Source: Paenibacillus sabuli
GTDB taxonomy: Bacteria; Bacillota; Bacilli; Paenibacillales; Paenibacillaceae
Reading direction: 5' to 3'
Assembly: GCF_014705605.1 (NCBI RefSeq)
Contig: NZ_JACXIZ010000048.1
Location: 1-55,461 of the forward strand
DNA: 55,461 nt
The notes beneath the pieces are model-generated. The model was not told the DNA's origin. It did no database searches and was given only the letters and a program-made list of their open reading frames with translations. The first letter of the stretch is position 1. Every line of letters begins with the position of its first letter. Of this stretch, positions 8,378-19,984 are shown piece by piece. The translations under genes were made by a program, and so were the position numbers.

Positions 8378-9172
8378 TCACACCGACACATCCGCCTTAA
8401 TCGTCGGATGGTGCCGGTAGTTCTCGAATTCGAAATCCTCGTAGCGGTAATCGAAGATGGAAGCAGGCTTGCGCTTGATGACCAGCTTCGGCAGCGGGTA
8501 AGGCTCCCGGACGAGCTGCAGCTTGACCTGCTCCACATGATTGCGATAAATGTGGACGTCTCCGCCCGAATAAATGAATGTTCCCGGCTCCAGCTCGCAT
8601 TGCTGCGCAATCATATGCGTGAGCAGCGCGTACTGGGCAATGTTGAACGGCAGCCCGAGGAATGTGTCCGAGGAACGCATCGTCAGCATGCAAGACAGCC
8701 TGCCCTCGGCCACATGAAATTGAAACGCAAAATGGCAGGGCGGCAGTTTCATGTCTTCAATCTGGGCGACATTCCATGCGCTGACCAAATGACGGCGCGA
8801 GTCGGGATTGCGGCGAATGCTCTCCACCACCTGCGCGATCTGATCGACAGTCCCGCCCCCCGGCGTCGGCCAGGCTCGCCACTGCGAGCCGTAGACCGGC
8901 CCGAGCTCGCCATCCTCGTCCGCCCACTCGTTCCAGATGCGGACGCCGTTCTCCTGCAAATAGCGCACGTTCGTATCGCCGCTCAAAAACCACAGCAGCT
9001 CGTGTATGACCGATTTGACATGCATGCGCTTCGTCGTCACAAGCGGAAAGCCCTCGTTCAAATCAAACCGCAGCTGGCGCCCGAATACCGAGCATGTTCC
9101 CGTCCCCGTGCGGTCCTGCTTTTGCACGCCGTGCTCCAACACATCGCGCAGCAGCTCCAAGTATTGCTTCAC
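8378..9172 (-). CDS. thyA: Thymidylate synthase
   Basis: Methylates dUMP to dTMP using methylene-tetrahydrofolate. The 264-residue protein has the classical ThyA features: DRTGTGT near residue 20, catalytic Cys146 in [12 protein letters not shown], and SWDVHIY-like [13 protein letters not shown]. This is the ThyA, not the flavin ThyX, type. Starts 28 bases after the thioesterase gene and 30 bases before dfrA, the common thyA-dfrA pairing. Confidence 0.96.
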   Translation of the reverse strand: MKQYLELLRDVLEHGVQKQDRTGTGTCSVFGRQLRFDLNEGFPLVTTKRMHVKSVIHELLWFLSGDTNVRYLQENGVRIWNEWADEDGELGPVYGSQWRAWPTPGGGTVDQIAQVVESIRRNPDSRRHLVSAWNVAQIEDMKLPPCHFAFQFHVAEGRLSCMLTMRSSDTFLGLPFNIAQYALLTHMIAQQCELEPGTFIYSGGDVHIYRNHVEQVKLQLVREPYPLPKLVIKRKPASIFDYRYEDFEFENYRHHPTIKADVSV

Positions 9173-9200
9173 CAGTCAGCCACCTCGCTTTATCTGTCTA

Positions 9201-9704
9201 TCATACCATTTTCGACGGATTTTGTCGCTCCTGTTTTCGCTTGAGCCGGAGCGCATGACGCTCGGCCGCGCTCTCGTGCCAGCGCCGCTCCGTCTCCGTC
9301 TGTGGCATGACGGACGGGACGGTGTCGGGCTTGCCGTCCTCGCCGAGCGCGACCAGCGTGAGAAAAGCCGTCGCCGTCAATCGGCGTTCACCCGTATACA
9401 GATTCTCTGAATGCACGTTGACGATCACTTCCATCGAGCTGCGGTGTGTCCACGTCACATACGCCTCCAGCTCGATCACCTCGCCGAGCTTGATCGGCGC
9501 GAGGAAGTCGAGGCTGTCGCTGGAGGCGGTGACGACCGGCTTTCGGGCATGACGCATGCTGGCGATTGCGGCGATCTTGTCGATATACTCCATCACCTTC
9601 CCGCCGAACATCGTCCCGTGGTGATTGGTGTCGGAAGGAAATATAAGCTGCGTCATGACCGAACGGGAGGCCCCGCACGTTTTGGCTTCCTTATTCTGGT
9701 TCAT
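9201..9704 (-). CDS. Acyl-CoA thioesterase, hotdog fold (YkhA-like)
   Basis: A 167-residue single-hotdog thioesterase that hydrolyses fatty acyl-CoA. Motifs: LIFPSDTNHHGTMFGGKVM, with the catalytic Asp in the helix start, then RKPVVTASSDSLDFL and EVIELEAYVTWTHRSSMEV. These match cytosolic acyl-CoA hydrolases such as B. subtilis YkhA. The last 35 residues are charged and probably disordered. First gene of the operon with thyA and dfrA; a functional reason for that grouping is not evident. Confidence 0.88.
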   Translation of the reverse strand: MNQNKEAKTCGASRSVMTQLIFPSDTNHHGTMFGGKVMEYIDKIAAIASMRHARKPVVTASSDSLDFLAPIKLGEVIELEAYVTWTHRSSMEVIVNVHSENLYTGERRLTATAFLTLVALGEDGKPDTVPSVMPQTETERRWHESAAERHALRLKRKQERQNPSKMV

Positions 9705-9733
9705 CGGTTCGCCTCCTCACACGTTTAACGAAA

Positions 9734-9766
9734 GCGGCCTGCCGGTCGGATGGACGCGGCAGGCCA
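9734..9766 (-). terminator. Terminator after the pdh operon
   Basis: GGCCTGCCG (9736-9744) pairs with CGGCAGGCC (9757-9765). On the minus strand it is followed by GCTTTCGTT, a modest T-run. It sits 25 bases after the stop of the dihydrolipoamide dehydrogenase gene and just upstream of the thioesterase gene. Confidence 0.7.
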
Positions 9767-9791
9767 CTGGTGCAATCAAAGACGCGTGCGA

Positions 9792-11210
<1,419 letters not shown>

Positions 11211-11214
11211 GATG

Positions 11215-12510
11215 TTACACCTCCATCACGAGCAGCTCGGGATCGGCGAGCAGCCGTTTGATATAGTTCATGAAATTCTGTGCCGTCGCACCGTCGATCA
11301 GACGGTGATCAAAGCTGAGCGAGAGCGCCATGACCGGAGCCGCTACGACCTGGCCGTCCTTGACGACCGCCTTCTCGGAGATGCGTCCGGTTCCGAGGAT
11401 TGCGACTTCGGGGAAGTTGATGACCGGGGTGAAGAACATGCCGCCTGCCGAGCCGATATTGGTAATCGTCATCGTGCCGCCCTTCATCTCGGCGGCGCTC
11501 AGCTTGCCGTCGCGCGCTTTCGTCGCCAGATCCTTGATCTCGGCGCCGATCATCCAGATGCTCTTGCGGTCGGCGTCCTGTACGACCGGCACGACCAGCC
11601 CGTTGTCCGTATCGGCGGCGATGCCGACGTTGTAGTACTTCTTGTAGACGATCTCTTGCTTCTCCTCGTCCAGCGTCGCATTGAGGATCGGGAATTCGCG
11701 CAGACCCGCTACGAGCGCCTTGACGATAAACGGCAGATACGTCAGCTTGACGCCCTTCTGCTCGCCGAGCGGCTTGGACTTCGTGCGCAGCGCTACGAGC
11801 TGCGTCACCTCGACTTCGTCCATCAGCGTGACATGCGGCGCCGTATAGACGGACTTGGACATCGCGCTTGCGATCGCCTTGCGAATGCCCTTGAACGGCA
11901 CGCGCTCTTCGGCGCGGTCGCCTGCAGCGACCGTCTTGGCCGGCGCAGCTGCGTCCGATTTCGCTTCGGCTGCCGGCTCTTCGGCCTTGGAAGGCGTCTC
12001 GCCGCTGGCGATGCCGTCGACGTCCTCGCGCGTGACGCGGCCGTTTTTGCCCGTTCCGCTCACACCCGCCAGCTCGACGCCTTTTTCACGCGCATAGCGG
12101 CGCACGCTCGGCGTCGCCAGCACGAGGCCGCCCGCCTTGCCGTCCGCTTGCTCCTTGCCGCCGGATTCGGCTGCCGGCTGCTGCTCGCCCGATTCGGCCT
12201 TTTCGTCGGCTTTGGCCTCTTCCTTCGCCTCTTCTTCATGCGGCGCGTCCGGCTGCTCCGGAATTTCGCCCTCGGCGTCGATGACCGCGACGACCTCGCC
12301 GACGGTGCAGACCTGGCCGTCCTTGACGAGGACCTCCAGCACCTTGCCGTTCACCGGGCAAGGGACCTCCACGATCGCCTTGTCGTTCTGTACTTCCATG
12401 ATGATATCGTCATCGGTGACCGTATCGCCGGCCTTGATATGCATTTTGACAATTTCGCCTTCATGCAAACCTTCGCCGAGCTCAGGGAAGCGGTAGTCGA
12501 ATTTTGCCAT
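11215..12510 (-). CDS. pdhC: Pyruvate dehydrogenase E2, dihydrolipoamide acetyltransferase
   Basis: Core of the pyruvate dehydrogenase complex. Domains in order: one lipoyl domain (1-80) with the lipoylated Lys44 in NDKAIVEV; an Ala/Glu-rich flexible linker (about 85-125); a peripheral subunit binding domain ([11 protein letters not shown] ... GRVTREDV); a second linker; and the catalytic acyltransferase domain ending with [15 protein letters not shown], which carries the catalytic His. 431 residues. It could in principle serve a branched-chain complex, but the pdhA/pdhB neighbours fit pyruvate. Confidence 0.94.
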   Translation of the reverse strand: MAKFDYRFPELGEGLHEGEIVKMHIKAGDTVTDDDIIMEVQNDKAIVEVPCPVNGKVLEVLVKDGQVCTVGEVVAVIDAEGEIPEQPDAPHEEEAKEEAKADEKAESGEQQPAAESGGKEQADGKAGGLVLATPSVRRYAREKGVELAGVSGTGKNGRVTREDVDGIASGETPSKAEEPAAEAKSDAAAPAKTVAAGDRAEERVPFKGIRKAIASAMSKSVYTAPHVTLMDEVEVTQLVALRTKSKPLGEQKGVKLTYLPFIVKALVAGLREFPILNATLDEEKQEIVYKKYYNVGIAADTDNGLVVPVVQDADRKSIWMIGAEIKDLATKARDGKLSAAEMKGGTMTITNIGSAGGMFFTPVINFPEVAILGTGRISEKAVVKDGQVVAAPVMALSLSFDHRLIDGATAQNFMNYIKRLLADPELLVMEV

Positions 12511-12543
12511 CTGGTCAACCTCCTGTCTATTTAGAAGTGTAGT

Positions 12544-13524
12544 TTAAAAGTCCAGTACTTTGTTCAGCGCCGCGACGATGCGCGCCGGCGTAGGCAGCCA
12601 GGCGTCCTCGATCTTGGCGAACGGGTACACCGTGTCCGGACCGGCGACGCGCAGGACGGGCGATTCCAGATGCAGGATCGCTTTTTCATTGATTTGGGCA
12701 ATGATTTCAGCGGCCGCGCCGGACGTTTTTTGCGCTTCCTGCACGACAATCGCCCGGTTCGTCTTCTGAATCGATGCCACGATCGTATCGATATCCAGCG
12801 GCATCAGGGTGCGCAGGTCGATGACCTCGGCCTTGACACCGCGCGTTTTTTCAATTTCGTCGGCGGCCTTCTGCGCCGTATGCACCATCATGCCGTAGGC
12901 GAGGATCGTCACGTCCGCGCCTTCGCGCACGACCTTCGCCTTGCCGATCGGCACCGTGTAGTCATCCTCCGGCACCTCGTCGCGGAAGGCATGGTACAGA
13001 TTGAGATGCTCCATGAAGAACACCGGGTCGTTGTCGCGAATCGCCGAGATCATCAGGCCTTTCGCGTCGTATGGATTGGACGGAATGACAACCTTCATGC
13101 CCGGCGTCTGCAGCGCCAGCCCTTCGAGCGAATCGGTGTGCAGCTCGGCCGCCTTGACGCCGCCGCCGAACGGCGTGCGGAACACGACCGGCGCGTTGTA
13201 GCGTCCGCCCGAGCGGAACCGCATGCGCGCCGCCTGCACGAACATCTGGTCGAGCGCTTCATAGATGAAGCCGACGAATTGAATTTCCGCTACGGAGCGG
13301 AAGCCCTGAGTGCCCATGCCGACAGCGAGGCCGGCGATGGCGGATTCGGCGAGCGGCGTATCGAAGACGCGCTCCTCGCCGAATTCGGCCTGCAAGCCTT
13401 CGGTGGCGCGGAATACGCCGCCGACCTTGCCCACGTCTTCCCCGAACACGAGCACGCTCGGGTCGTTCTTCAATTCCACGCGCATTGCGTCGCGGATTGC
13501 TTCTTTCATATTCATCTGAGCCAT
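12544..13524 (-). CDS. pdhB: Pyruvate dehydrogenase E1 component, beta subunit
   Basis: With PdhA forms the thiamine diphosphate-dependent E1 heterotetramer. The 326-residue protein starts MAQMNMKEAIRDAM and shows VFGEDVGKVGGVFRAT, ESAIAGLAVGMG and the C-terminal transketolase domain VIDLRTLMPLD. It begins 15 bases after pdhA and ends 33 bases before pdhC. The ribosome site is AGGAGGAGCG. Confidence 0.95.
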   Translation of the reverse strand: MAQMNMKEAIRDAMRVELKNDPSVLVFGEDVGKVGGVFRATEGLQAEFGEERVFDTPLAESAIAGLAVGMGTQGFRSVAEIQFVGFIYEALDQMFVQAARMRFRSGGRYNAPVVFRTPFGGGVKAAELHTDSLEGLALQTPGMKVVIPSNPYDAKGLMISAIRDNDPVFFMEHLNLYHAFRDEVPEDDYTVPIGKAKVVREGADVTILAYGMMVHTAQKAADEIEKTRGVKAEVIDLRTLMPLDIDTIVASIQKTNRAIVVQEAQKTSGAAAEIIAQINEKAILHLESPVLRVAGPDTVYPFAKIEDAWLPTPARIVAALNKVLDF

Positions 13525-13539
13525 GATGGACGCTCCTCC

Positions 13540-14613
<1,074 letters not shown>

Positions 14614-14661
14614 TCACCTCGAGTAAGATATTTGAAATTCCAATTCCACTGTTATAGAATT

Positions 14662-14691
14662 ATTATAAACCTGTTTACCGATTTTGGTCAA
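14662..14691 (-). promoter_or_regulatory. Promoter of pdhABCD
   Basis: On the minus strand: -35 TTGACC (14686-14691), 18-base spacer, -10 TATAAT (14662-14667). The first codon of pdhA follows about 55 bases downstream. Confidence 0.7.
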
Positions 14692-14755
14692 AACAAAAAT
14701 CGTGAAAAGCTTTGTTTTTCCTTACATTTTCAGATCTTTTTCACATCGATTGTAG

Positions 14756-14784
14756 TTGATACAGGGAATCAAATTATGTATAAC
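14756..14784 (+). promoter_or_regulatory. Promoter of the esterase gene
   Basis: -35 TTGATA (14756-14761), 17-base spacer, -10 TATAAC (14779-14784), giving a leader of about 95 bases before the ATG at 14885. Divergent from the pdh promoter. Confidence 0.55.
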
Positions 14785-14884
14785 AGGATGGTACAAACAG
14801 CGCGAAAACGTTGCCACGCCAGCCTTTTCCTCCCTATTGTTTACCCACAGTTCGTCCAATCCATGCAGACGAAAGGAGAAAACG

Positions 14885-15631
14885 ATGAGCGACGCCAATT
14901 ATACGAGACGCACAATCAACAAGGAGGTCGTCCCTTCCGAGCATCTGCCCGAGGGCGAGCGCGCGCTGCGCGTCTATTTGCCGCCGGGCTACAATCAGGT
15001 CGTCAGCTATCCCGTCATCTATTGCCAGGATGGCGAAGATTTCTTCAACTTTGGGCGGATCGCCACGCAAGTGCAAAAAATGATTCTCGACGATGAGATG
15101 GAGCCGGTGCTGGTCGTCGGCGTCGACGTCGACAAATCCAAGCGCACTGCCGAATACACGCCGGACGGGGATCGTCATGAAGCGTACGTGCGCTTTTTTG
15201 TCGAGGAAATGATGCCCTACGTCGCTTCCCGCTACACGGTGCGCGGCGAAGCCGATCAGATCCTGCTGGCCGGCGACTCGCTCGGCGGCACCGTCAGCCT
15301 TCATATCGCGCTCGCCTATCCGCGCCGCTTCCGCTATGTATTGTCGATGTCGGGCGCCTATTACCCCGCATCCCGCCGGCTCGCCGCCGCTTCGGACGAG
15401 CGGCTGGACTGGCTCAAGGCCTATATGATCGTCGGCTTGCAGGAGACCGCCTTCGAGACCGATACCGGGACCTTCGACTTCGTCGCCCTCAACCGCGACA
15501 TGAAGGCCGTGCTGGAGAAGCGCGGCGCGCAGCTCCACTACGAGGAGAAGGACGGCAAGCACCAGTGGGGCTTTTGGCAGCGGGAGCTGCCCGCGGCGCT
15601 GGCCTGGTTCGCCCGCGAGGCGCTGGGCTGA
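14885..15631 (+). CDS. Alpha/beta-hydrolase, esterase D family
   Basis: A 248-residue putative serine esterase. It has VYLPPGYNQ, IYCQDGEDFF (oxyanion region), the nucleophile elbow GDSLGG (Ser about 136) and a C-terminal catalytic His in DGKHQWGFW. The fold and order match the esterase D / enterochelin esterase family. Start at 14885 is fixed by AAAGGAG seven bases upstream; the longer upstream ORF lacks one. No signal peptide, so probably cytosolic. Substrate unknown. It converges on the LMW phosphatase gene. Confidence 0.85.
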   Translation: MSDANYTRRTINKEVVPSEHLPEGERALRVYLPPGYNQVVSYPVIYCQDGEDFFNFGRIATQVQKMILDDEMEPVLVVGVDVDKSKRTAEYTPDGDRHEAYVRFFVEEMMPYVASRYTVRGEADQILLAGDSLGGTVSLHIALAYPRRFRYVLSMSGAYYPASRRLAAASDERLDWLKAYMIVGLQETAFETDTGTFDFVALNRDMKAVLEKRGAQLHYEEKDGKHQWGFWQRELPAALAWFAREALG

Positions 15632-15741
15632 CGCGCGCTTCCGCGATCGGTCGCGAGCCCGCCTTGCTCCGACGTCGACCAGAGCTCCATCCGCGGCGGC
15701 ACCGGGGCATGAAGATTGCCGATCGAGATTTGCCTGCCGCT

Positions 15742-16242
15742 CTAGCGCTGCGCTTGCTCCGTGTCGCCCAGTTCGTGGCGCAGTCGATCCAGCAGGCGGC
15801 GGCAGCCCGCCTCCACCAGCTCGTACACCTCTCCGAAGTCGCCGGTGAAGTAGGGATCGGGCACATCGGCGAAGCCCCGCTCCGGCAGCAGCTCCATGAA
15901 TTGCAGCACGCGCGCCTTGCCGGGACCTTCCTTCGGCAGCCACTGGCGGATGTCGCGTGCGTTGCTGCTGTCCATGCACACGATATAATCGAATTCGGCG
16001 TAATCCTCGCTGCGCATGCGGCGGGCCTTCATGCCGGCGCAGCCGATGCCGCTGCCGGCGAGAATTTTTTGCGTCCCCTCATGCGGCGGCTTGCCGATAT
16101 GCCAGTCGCCGGTGCCCGCCGAATCGACGGCAATCCGCTCCTCCAGCCCTTCCTGCGCGATCCGGGCCCGCAGCACCGCCTCCGCCATCGGCGAACGGCA
16201 GATATTGCCCAGGCATACAAACAGCACCTTCAGCTTTTCCAT
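15742..16242 (-). CDS. Low-molecular-weight protein-tyrosine phosphatase
   Basis: Dephosphorylates protein phosphotyrosine. The P-loop is VCLGNICRSPMAEA with nucleophile Cys10 and Arg16. The general-acid Asp is in DVPDPYFTGDF. The Ile in CLGNICRS resembles YfkJ and argues against the arginine phosphatase YwlE, which has Thr at that place. 166 residues. It starts 21 bases after the TRIC-family gene and is probably co-transcribed with it. Confidence 0.93.
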   Translation of the reverse strand: MEKLKVLFVCLGNICRSPMAEAVLRARIAQEGLEERIAVDSAGTGDWHIGKPPHEGTQKILAGSGIGCAGMKARRMRSEDYAEFDYIVCMDSSNARDIRQWLPKEGPGKARVLQFMELLPERGFADVPDPYFTGDFGEVYELVEAGCRRLLDRLRHELGDTEQAQR

Positions 16243-16263
16243 AATTGCACACTTCCTTTCTTA

Positions 16264-16935
16264 TCATTTGCCGCGTCGCTTGCCGCGCCACCTGGCGCGC
16301 CGCTCGCGGGGAGCGGCCGCAGCGCTCCCCGTCAAGGAACGGCGCGGCAGCTTCCACTTATAGTGCACCGACATCATGCGGAAAATAATGACCAGTGTAA
16401 ACAAAACGAGCAGCTGCAGCGTCGTCGACGCCCAGCCGAGGCCGATCGCTGCCCCGGCCGCCATCGCCCATACGGCGTAGATCTCGTCGCGCAGCACGAG
16501 CGGCTTGCGCCCGGCCAGCAGATCGCGGATCATGCCCCCGCCGATCCCCGTCAATACCGCGGCGACGATCACCGCGCTCAGCGGCACGCCCATGCTCGTC
16601 GCGGCCAGCGCGCCCTGGATGGCAAAGGCGGACAAGCCGATCGCATCGAACAGCGCTTCGCCGCGCCGCCAGCGCTGAATCCAGCCGACGGGCAGCAAAA
16701 ACGCAATCAAAACGGCGATAATTGCCGTTTTGAGGAAAAGCCCCTGACTCCATAGCGTCGTAATGGGCATGCCGATCAGCGCGTTGCGCACGACCCCGCC
16801 GCCAAAGGCGGTCACCAGGCCGAGAATAAACACGCCCAAAATGTCATACTCTTCCTCCATCGCCACAATCGCGCCGCTCACCGCAAAGGCGACCGTGCCG
16901 ATGATGCTGAACCAACTGAAAATATCCAGATCCAT
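16264..16935 (-). CDS. UPF0126 / TRIC-family membrane protein
   Basis: An integral membrane protein of 223 residues with about seven hydrophobic helices. It has two copies of the family repeat: SIIGTVAFAVSGAIVAMEE ... GGGVVRNALIG and IGLSAFAIQGALAA ... GGGMIRDLLAG. Such proteins are trimeric cation channels or glycine transporters in bacteria. The tail is very basic. ATG 16935 is chosen for GGAGGAAAGGG upstream; an ORF start at 17022 would add a non-hydrophobic leader without a ribosome site. Confidence 0.85.
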   Translation of the reverse strand: MDLDIFSWFSIIGTVAFAVSGAIVAMEEEYDILGVFILGLVTAFGGGVVRNALIGMPITTLWSQGLFLKTAIIAVLIAFLLPVGWIQRWRRGEALFDAIGLSAFAIQGALAATSMGVPLSAVIVAAVLTGIGGGMIRDLLAGRKPLVLRDEIYAVWAMAAGAAIGLGWASTTLQLLVLFTLVIIFRMMSVHYKWKLPRRSLTGSAAAAPRERRARWRGKRRGK

Positions 16936-17187
16936 TGCTACCCTTTCCTCCGTCATTCGGAGCAGCGCCGTCCGGACCGGTCCGGCGTGCCCGCGGCAGA
17001 TGTCCTCGCTTGTCGAAGCCAATATTCACAATAGCATAACACAGGAGACAACACCACAGGGATTCGGGCCGCCGGACAGGCGTCATTCAGGCGGCCCGTT
17101 GTCGCCCCTATTCATTGACGCCGCTTCGCGCTATAATGGACTATTGGCGCAAGCCTTCGATTCTTGTAAGCGAGGAAGGATTCGAAT

Positions 17188-17826
17188 ATGAACCCACGCA
17201 CACTCATTTTCAGCGGCGGCGCGCTCGGCGACTGGGCGCGCGCGCTGATTCGTCCGGGCGACCGCCTGATCGGCGCCGACCGCGGCGCGCGCTACCTCGT
17301 CGAGCACGGCTACGCGCCGGACCTCGCGATCGGCGACTTCGATTCGGTCAGCGCCGCCGAGCTGGCAGCCATCCGCGCCGCAGCGCGCGAGACAGCCGAC
17401 TGCGATCCGGTGGACAAGGACTATACCGACACCGAGCTCGCCGTTCGACGCGCGCTGCAGGAGCGCCCGCGCGAGCTCGTGCTCGTCGGGGCGCTCGGCA
17501 CCCGGCTCGACCATTCGCTCGCCAATCTTCACCTGCTGGAGCTGGCCCGCCGCAGCGGCGTCGAAGCCTCGATCGTCGACGCCCACAATCGCGTGCGACT
17601 GGTGACGCAGCAGCTGCAGCTCGAGCGCAGCGCCTATACCCATGTGTCGCTGCTCCCCTTGAGCGAGCGTGTCGCGGGCATCACGCTCGAGGGCTTCCGC
17701 TACCCGCTGCGCGAGGCGGAGCTCGCACTTGGCCAGTCGCTGGGCATCAGCAATGTGCTGGAGGGCGAGCGCGGCTCGATTGCCGTACGCGCGGGTCTAC
17801 TGCTCGTCATTGAGACGCACGATTGA
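17188..17826 (+). CDS. thiN: Thiamine pyrophosphokinase
   Basis: Transfers pyrophosphate from ATP to thiamine to make thiamine diphosphate, the cofactor of PdhA/PdhB nearby. Family motifs: GADRGARYL, IGDFDSV, DKDYTDTELA, VGALGTRLDHSLANL, and GISNVLEG near the end. 212 residues, normal length. GAGGAAGGA precedes ATG 17188; a TATAAT lies at 17132-17137. It is followed 46 bases later by two PH-domain genes. Confidence 0.93.
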   Translation: MNPRTLIFSGGALGDWARALIRPGDRLIGADRGARYLVEHGYAPDLAIGDFDSVSAAELAAIRAAARETADCDPVDKDYTDTELAVRRALQERPRELVLVGALGTRLDHSLANLHLLELARRSGVEASIVDAHNRVRLVTQQLQLERSAYTHVSLLPLSERVAGITLEGFRYPLREAELALGQSLGISNVLEGERGSIAVRAGLLLVIETHD

Positions 17827-17872
17827 GGCCCGCAGCGGACGCGACAACCCTAGTCTGAGGAGGATGCAACCC

Positions 17873-18355
17873 GTGGATATGGATAAGCCCAGTCAAAAAA
17901 TCGACCCTGGCGCGCTCAAGGCCTGGCGCGTATCCGGTATGCTCTCGGCCGTCTGCTACAGCATTGCTGTCGCCGTGCTGATCTGGCTGACGGTACGTCT
18001 GGATTGGCCGATCTGGGTCTGGATTACGGCCGTCCTGCTCGCCGGCGCGGGCGCCACTCTCGAGATTGCCGTCCTCCCCGCCGTCAAATACCGCCAATGG
18101 CGCTATGCCGTAGACGACGAGCAAATCGAGCTGCGCCATGGCATCATCGTCTTGAAGCGCACGACCATCCCGATGGTGCGCGTGCAACATGTCGACACGA
18201 AGCAAGGTCCGATTCTCAAGCGTTACGGCCTGGCGACCGTAACCTTCTCGACCGCGGCCGGCAGTCACGAGATACCCGCGCTGACCGAGCGCACAGCCGA
18301 CGAGATCCGCAGCCGCATTGCACGACTGGCCATCCTGTCCGAGGAGGAGCTGTGA
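17873..18355 (+). CDS. PH-domain (bPH2) membrane protein, YdbS-like
   Basis: A 160-residue protein with two membrane helices (LSAVCYSIAVAVLIWLTV and WVWITAVLLAGAGATLEIAV) followed by a bacterial PH domain (KYRQWRYAVDDEQIELRHG ... MVRVQHVDTKQGPILKRYG). The likely start is GTG 17873, nine bases after GAGGAGG; ATG 17879 is possible. Its stop overlaps the next ATG by one base. The pair resembles YdbS/YdbT of B. subtilis, linked to resistance to membrane-active bacteriocins. Confidence 0.85.
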   Translation: MDMDKPSQKIDPGALKAWRVSGMLSAVCYSIAVAVLIWLTVRLDWPIWVWITAVLLAGAGATLEIAVLPAVKYRQWRYAVDDEQIELRHGIIVLKRTTIPMVRVQHVDTKQGPILKRYGLATVTFSTAAGSHEIPALTERTADEIRSRIARLAILSEEEL

Positions 18356-19869
18356 TGGATAAGACGTCGCATGCGCGCCGGATGCATCCGCTGTCCGTCG
18401 TTTTCTTTATCGGCAAGGCAATCAAGGACTTGCTGTATCCGCTGCTCGTGTTCGTCGTATCGACCCTGCTGCGCGGCGAGGTCAGTCTGAAGTGGATCAT
18501 CGGCGGCGGCGGCGGACTGGCCGCGCTGCTGCTCGTCGTCGCCTGGCTGCAGTGGTACCGATTCGTCTATGTGCCGACGACCGGCGGGTTGCGCGTGGAG
18601 CAAGGCGTATTCGTCCGCAAAAAGCTGTGGCTTACCATGGACCGCGTCCAGTCGGTCGACGATTCGGCCGGCGTGCTGCATCGCCTGTTCGGGCTGGTGA
18701 AGCTGCAGGTAGAGACCGCCGGCGGAAAGAAACCCGAGATCGAGCTGAGCGGCATCACGCTCGCGGCAGCAGCCGAAATACGCGATGCCCTGGGACTGAC
18801 GGCCTCGTCCAACGAAGCGGATTCCGCTCCGGCAGCCGACGAACAGCCTGAGCTTGACGCCGCGGCCCGGTCTGACACAGACGCCTCGCCGGACCGGGCC
18901 GCGGCATCGCTCCGGCTGTCCCTGCCACAGCTGCTGCTCTACAGCGCAACCTCAGGTCGGATCGGCGTCGTGCTGGCGCTGCTGGGCGCCGCCTATTCGC
19001 AGCTCGACGATTGGCTGGAGCAGACCTTCGATGTCTGGGACACGATCCTCTTGCTCGGCAGCGCGGCCGGATGGACTTGGCTCGGACTGATGCTGCTGGC
19101 CGCCGCCTGGCTGCTGGCCGCGGCCGGCACGATCATCCGGGACTACGGCTTCACGATCGAGCTGAGAGACGAGCGTCTCACCATTCGGCGCGGCTTGCTC
19201 GAGCGCAAGCAGGTGACTGTACCGCTGCAGCGCATTCAGGCGGTCCACCTCGTCGACAATCTGCTGCGCCGGCCGCTGGGACTCGTCACCGTCCAAGTCG
19301 TCACTGCCGGCTATTCCGGCAAGGAGGGCCAGGCCGCCATGCTTTTTCCGTTGGTCAAAGAAAGCGAGCTGGCCCGATTTTTGCAGCAATTCGCCCCGGC
19401 TTATCGACTGCCGCAGCAATGGAATCCGTTGCCGCGCCGAGCGCTGCGCAGCTACGTCGCCGTGCCGACCGCCGCTGCCTCGCTTGCCGCAGCAGCCATT
19501 ATCATTTGGGCGCCCGCTCCTTACAGCTGGCTTAGCGCAATCCTGCCGCTCTTGACGCTGCTGGAGGGCTGGATGCGCTACCGCCTCGGCGCGTGGACCG
19601 TCGTGGACGACGCCCAGCAGTTGGCGCTGCGCTACGGCAGCTTGAGCCGTCATCGTGTGCTTGTCCCTCGCAGACGCGTGCAGTGGCATCGCCTGTCGCA
19701 GACACCGCTTCAGGAAGGGCGCTCGCTAGCGACCGTCCATGTAGCCGTCGCATCCGGCATGTTGCCCGCCGTGTTTCACATCCGTCACCTGGGCGTCGAT
19801 CATGGCGCACAGGTGCGCGGCTGGCTCGCCTATCGCTCCGGCGGCGCCGACAGCGACGGCAACGCCTGA
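18355..19869 (+). CDS. Multi-PH-domain membrane protein, YdbT-like
   Basis: A 504-residue membrane protein with three bPH2 modules. Each follows a pair of hydrophobic helices: about 15-60 then VYVPTTGGLRVEQGVF; about 190-260 then YGFTIELRDERLTIRRG; about 370-410 then AWTVVDDAQQLALRYGS. A Glu/Ala/Asp-rich linker lies at about 150-180. Translation is coupled to the YdbS-like gene (TGATG). Both products probably act together in the membrane, by analogy with YdbST. Confidence 0.87.
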   Translation: MDKTSHARRMHPLSVVFFIGKAIKDLLYPLLVFVVSTLLRGEVSLKWIIGGGGGLAALLLVVAWLQWYRFVYVPTTGGLRVEQGVFVRKKLWLTMDRVQSVDDSAGVLHRLFGLVKLQVETAGGKKPEIELSGITLAAAAEIRDALGLTASSNEADSAPAADEQPELDAAARSDTDASPDRAAASLRLSLPQLLLYSATSGRIGVVLALLGAAYSQLDDWLEQTFDVWDTILLLGSAAGWTWLGLMLLAAAWLLAAAGTIIRDYGFTIELRDERLTIRRGLLERKQVTVPLQRIQAVHLVDNLLRRPLGLVTVQVVTAGYSGKEGQAAMLFPLVKESELARFLQQFAPAYRLPQQWNPLPRRALRSYVAVPTAAASLAAAAIIIWAPAPYSWLSAILPLLTLLEGWMRYRLGAWTVVDDAQQLALRYGSLSRHRVLVPRRRVQWHRLSQTPLQEGRSLATVHVAVASGMLPAVFHIRHLGVDHGAQVRGWLAYRSGGADSDGNA

Positions 19870-19886
19870 CGCCTAGATCGATCACC

Positions 19887-19932
19887 AAAAAGACGCTGGC
19901 AGGCCGCGATTCGCCTGCAAGCGTCTTTTTTT
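19887..19932. terminator. Bidirectional terminator
   Basis: AAAAAGACGC-TGGCAGGC pairs with GCCTGCAA-GCGTCTTTTT with one mismatch, an 18-bp stem with A-tract and T-tract on both sides. It separates the YdbT-like gene (plus) from the MBL-fold gene (minus). Confidence 0.9.
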
Positions 19933-19984
19933 GCTTCGCCTTCAGCGGTCGACGCGAGCCGTCTCGCCTTCGCTCATCTCGACC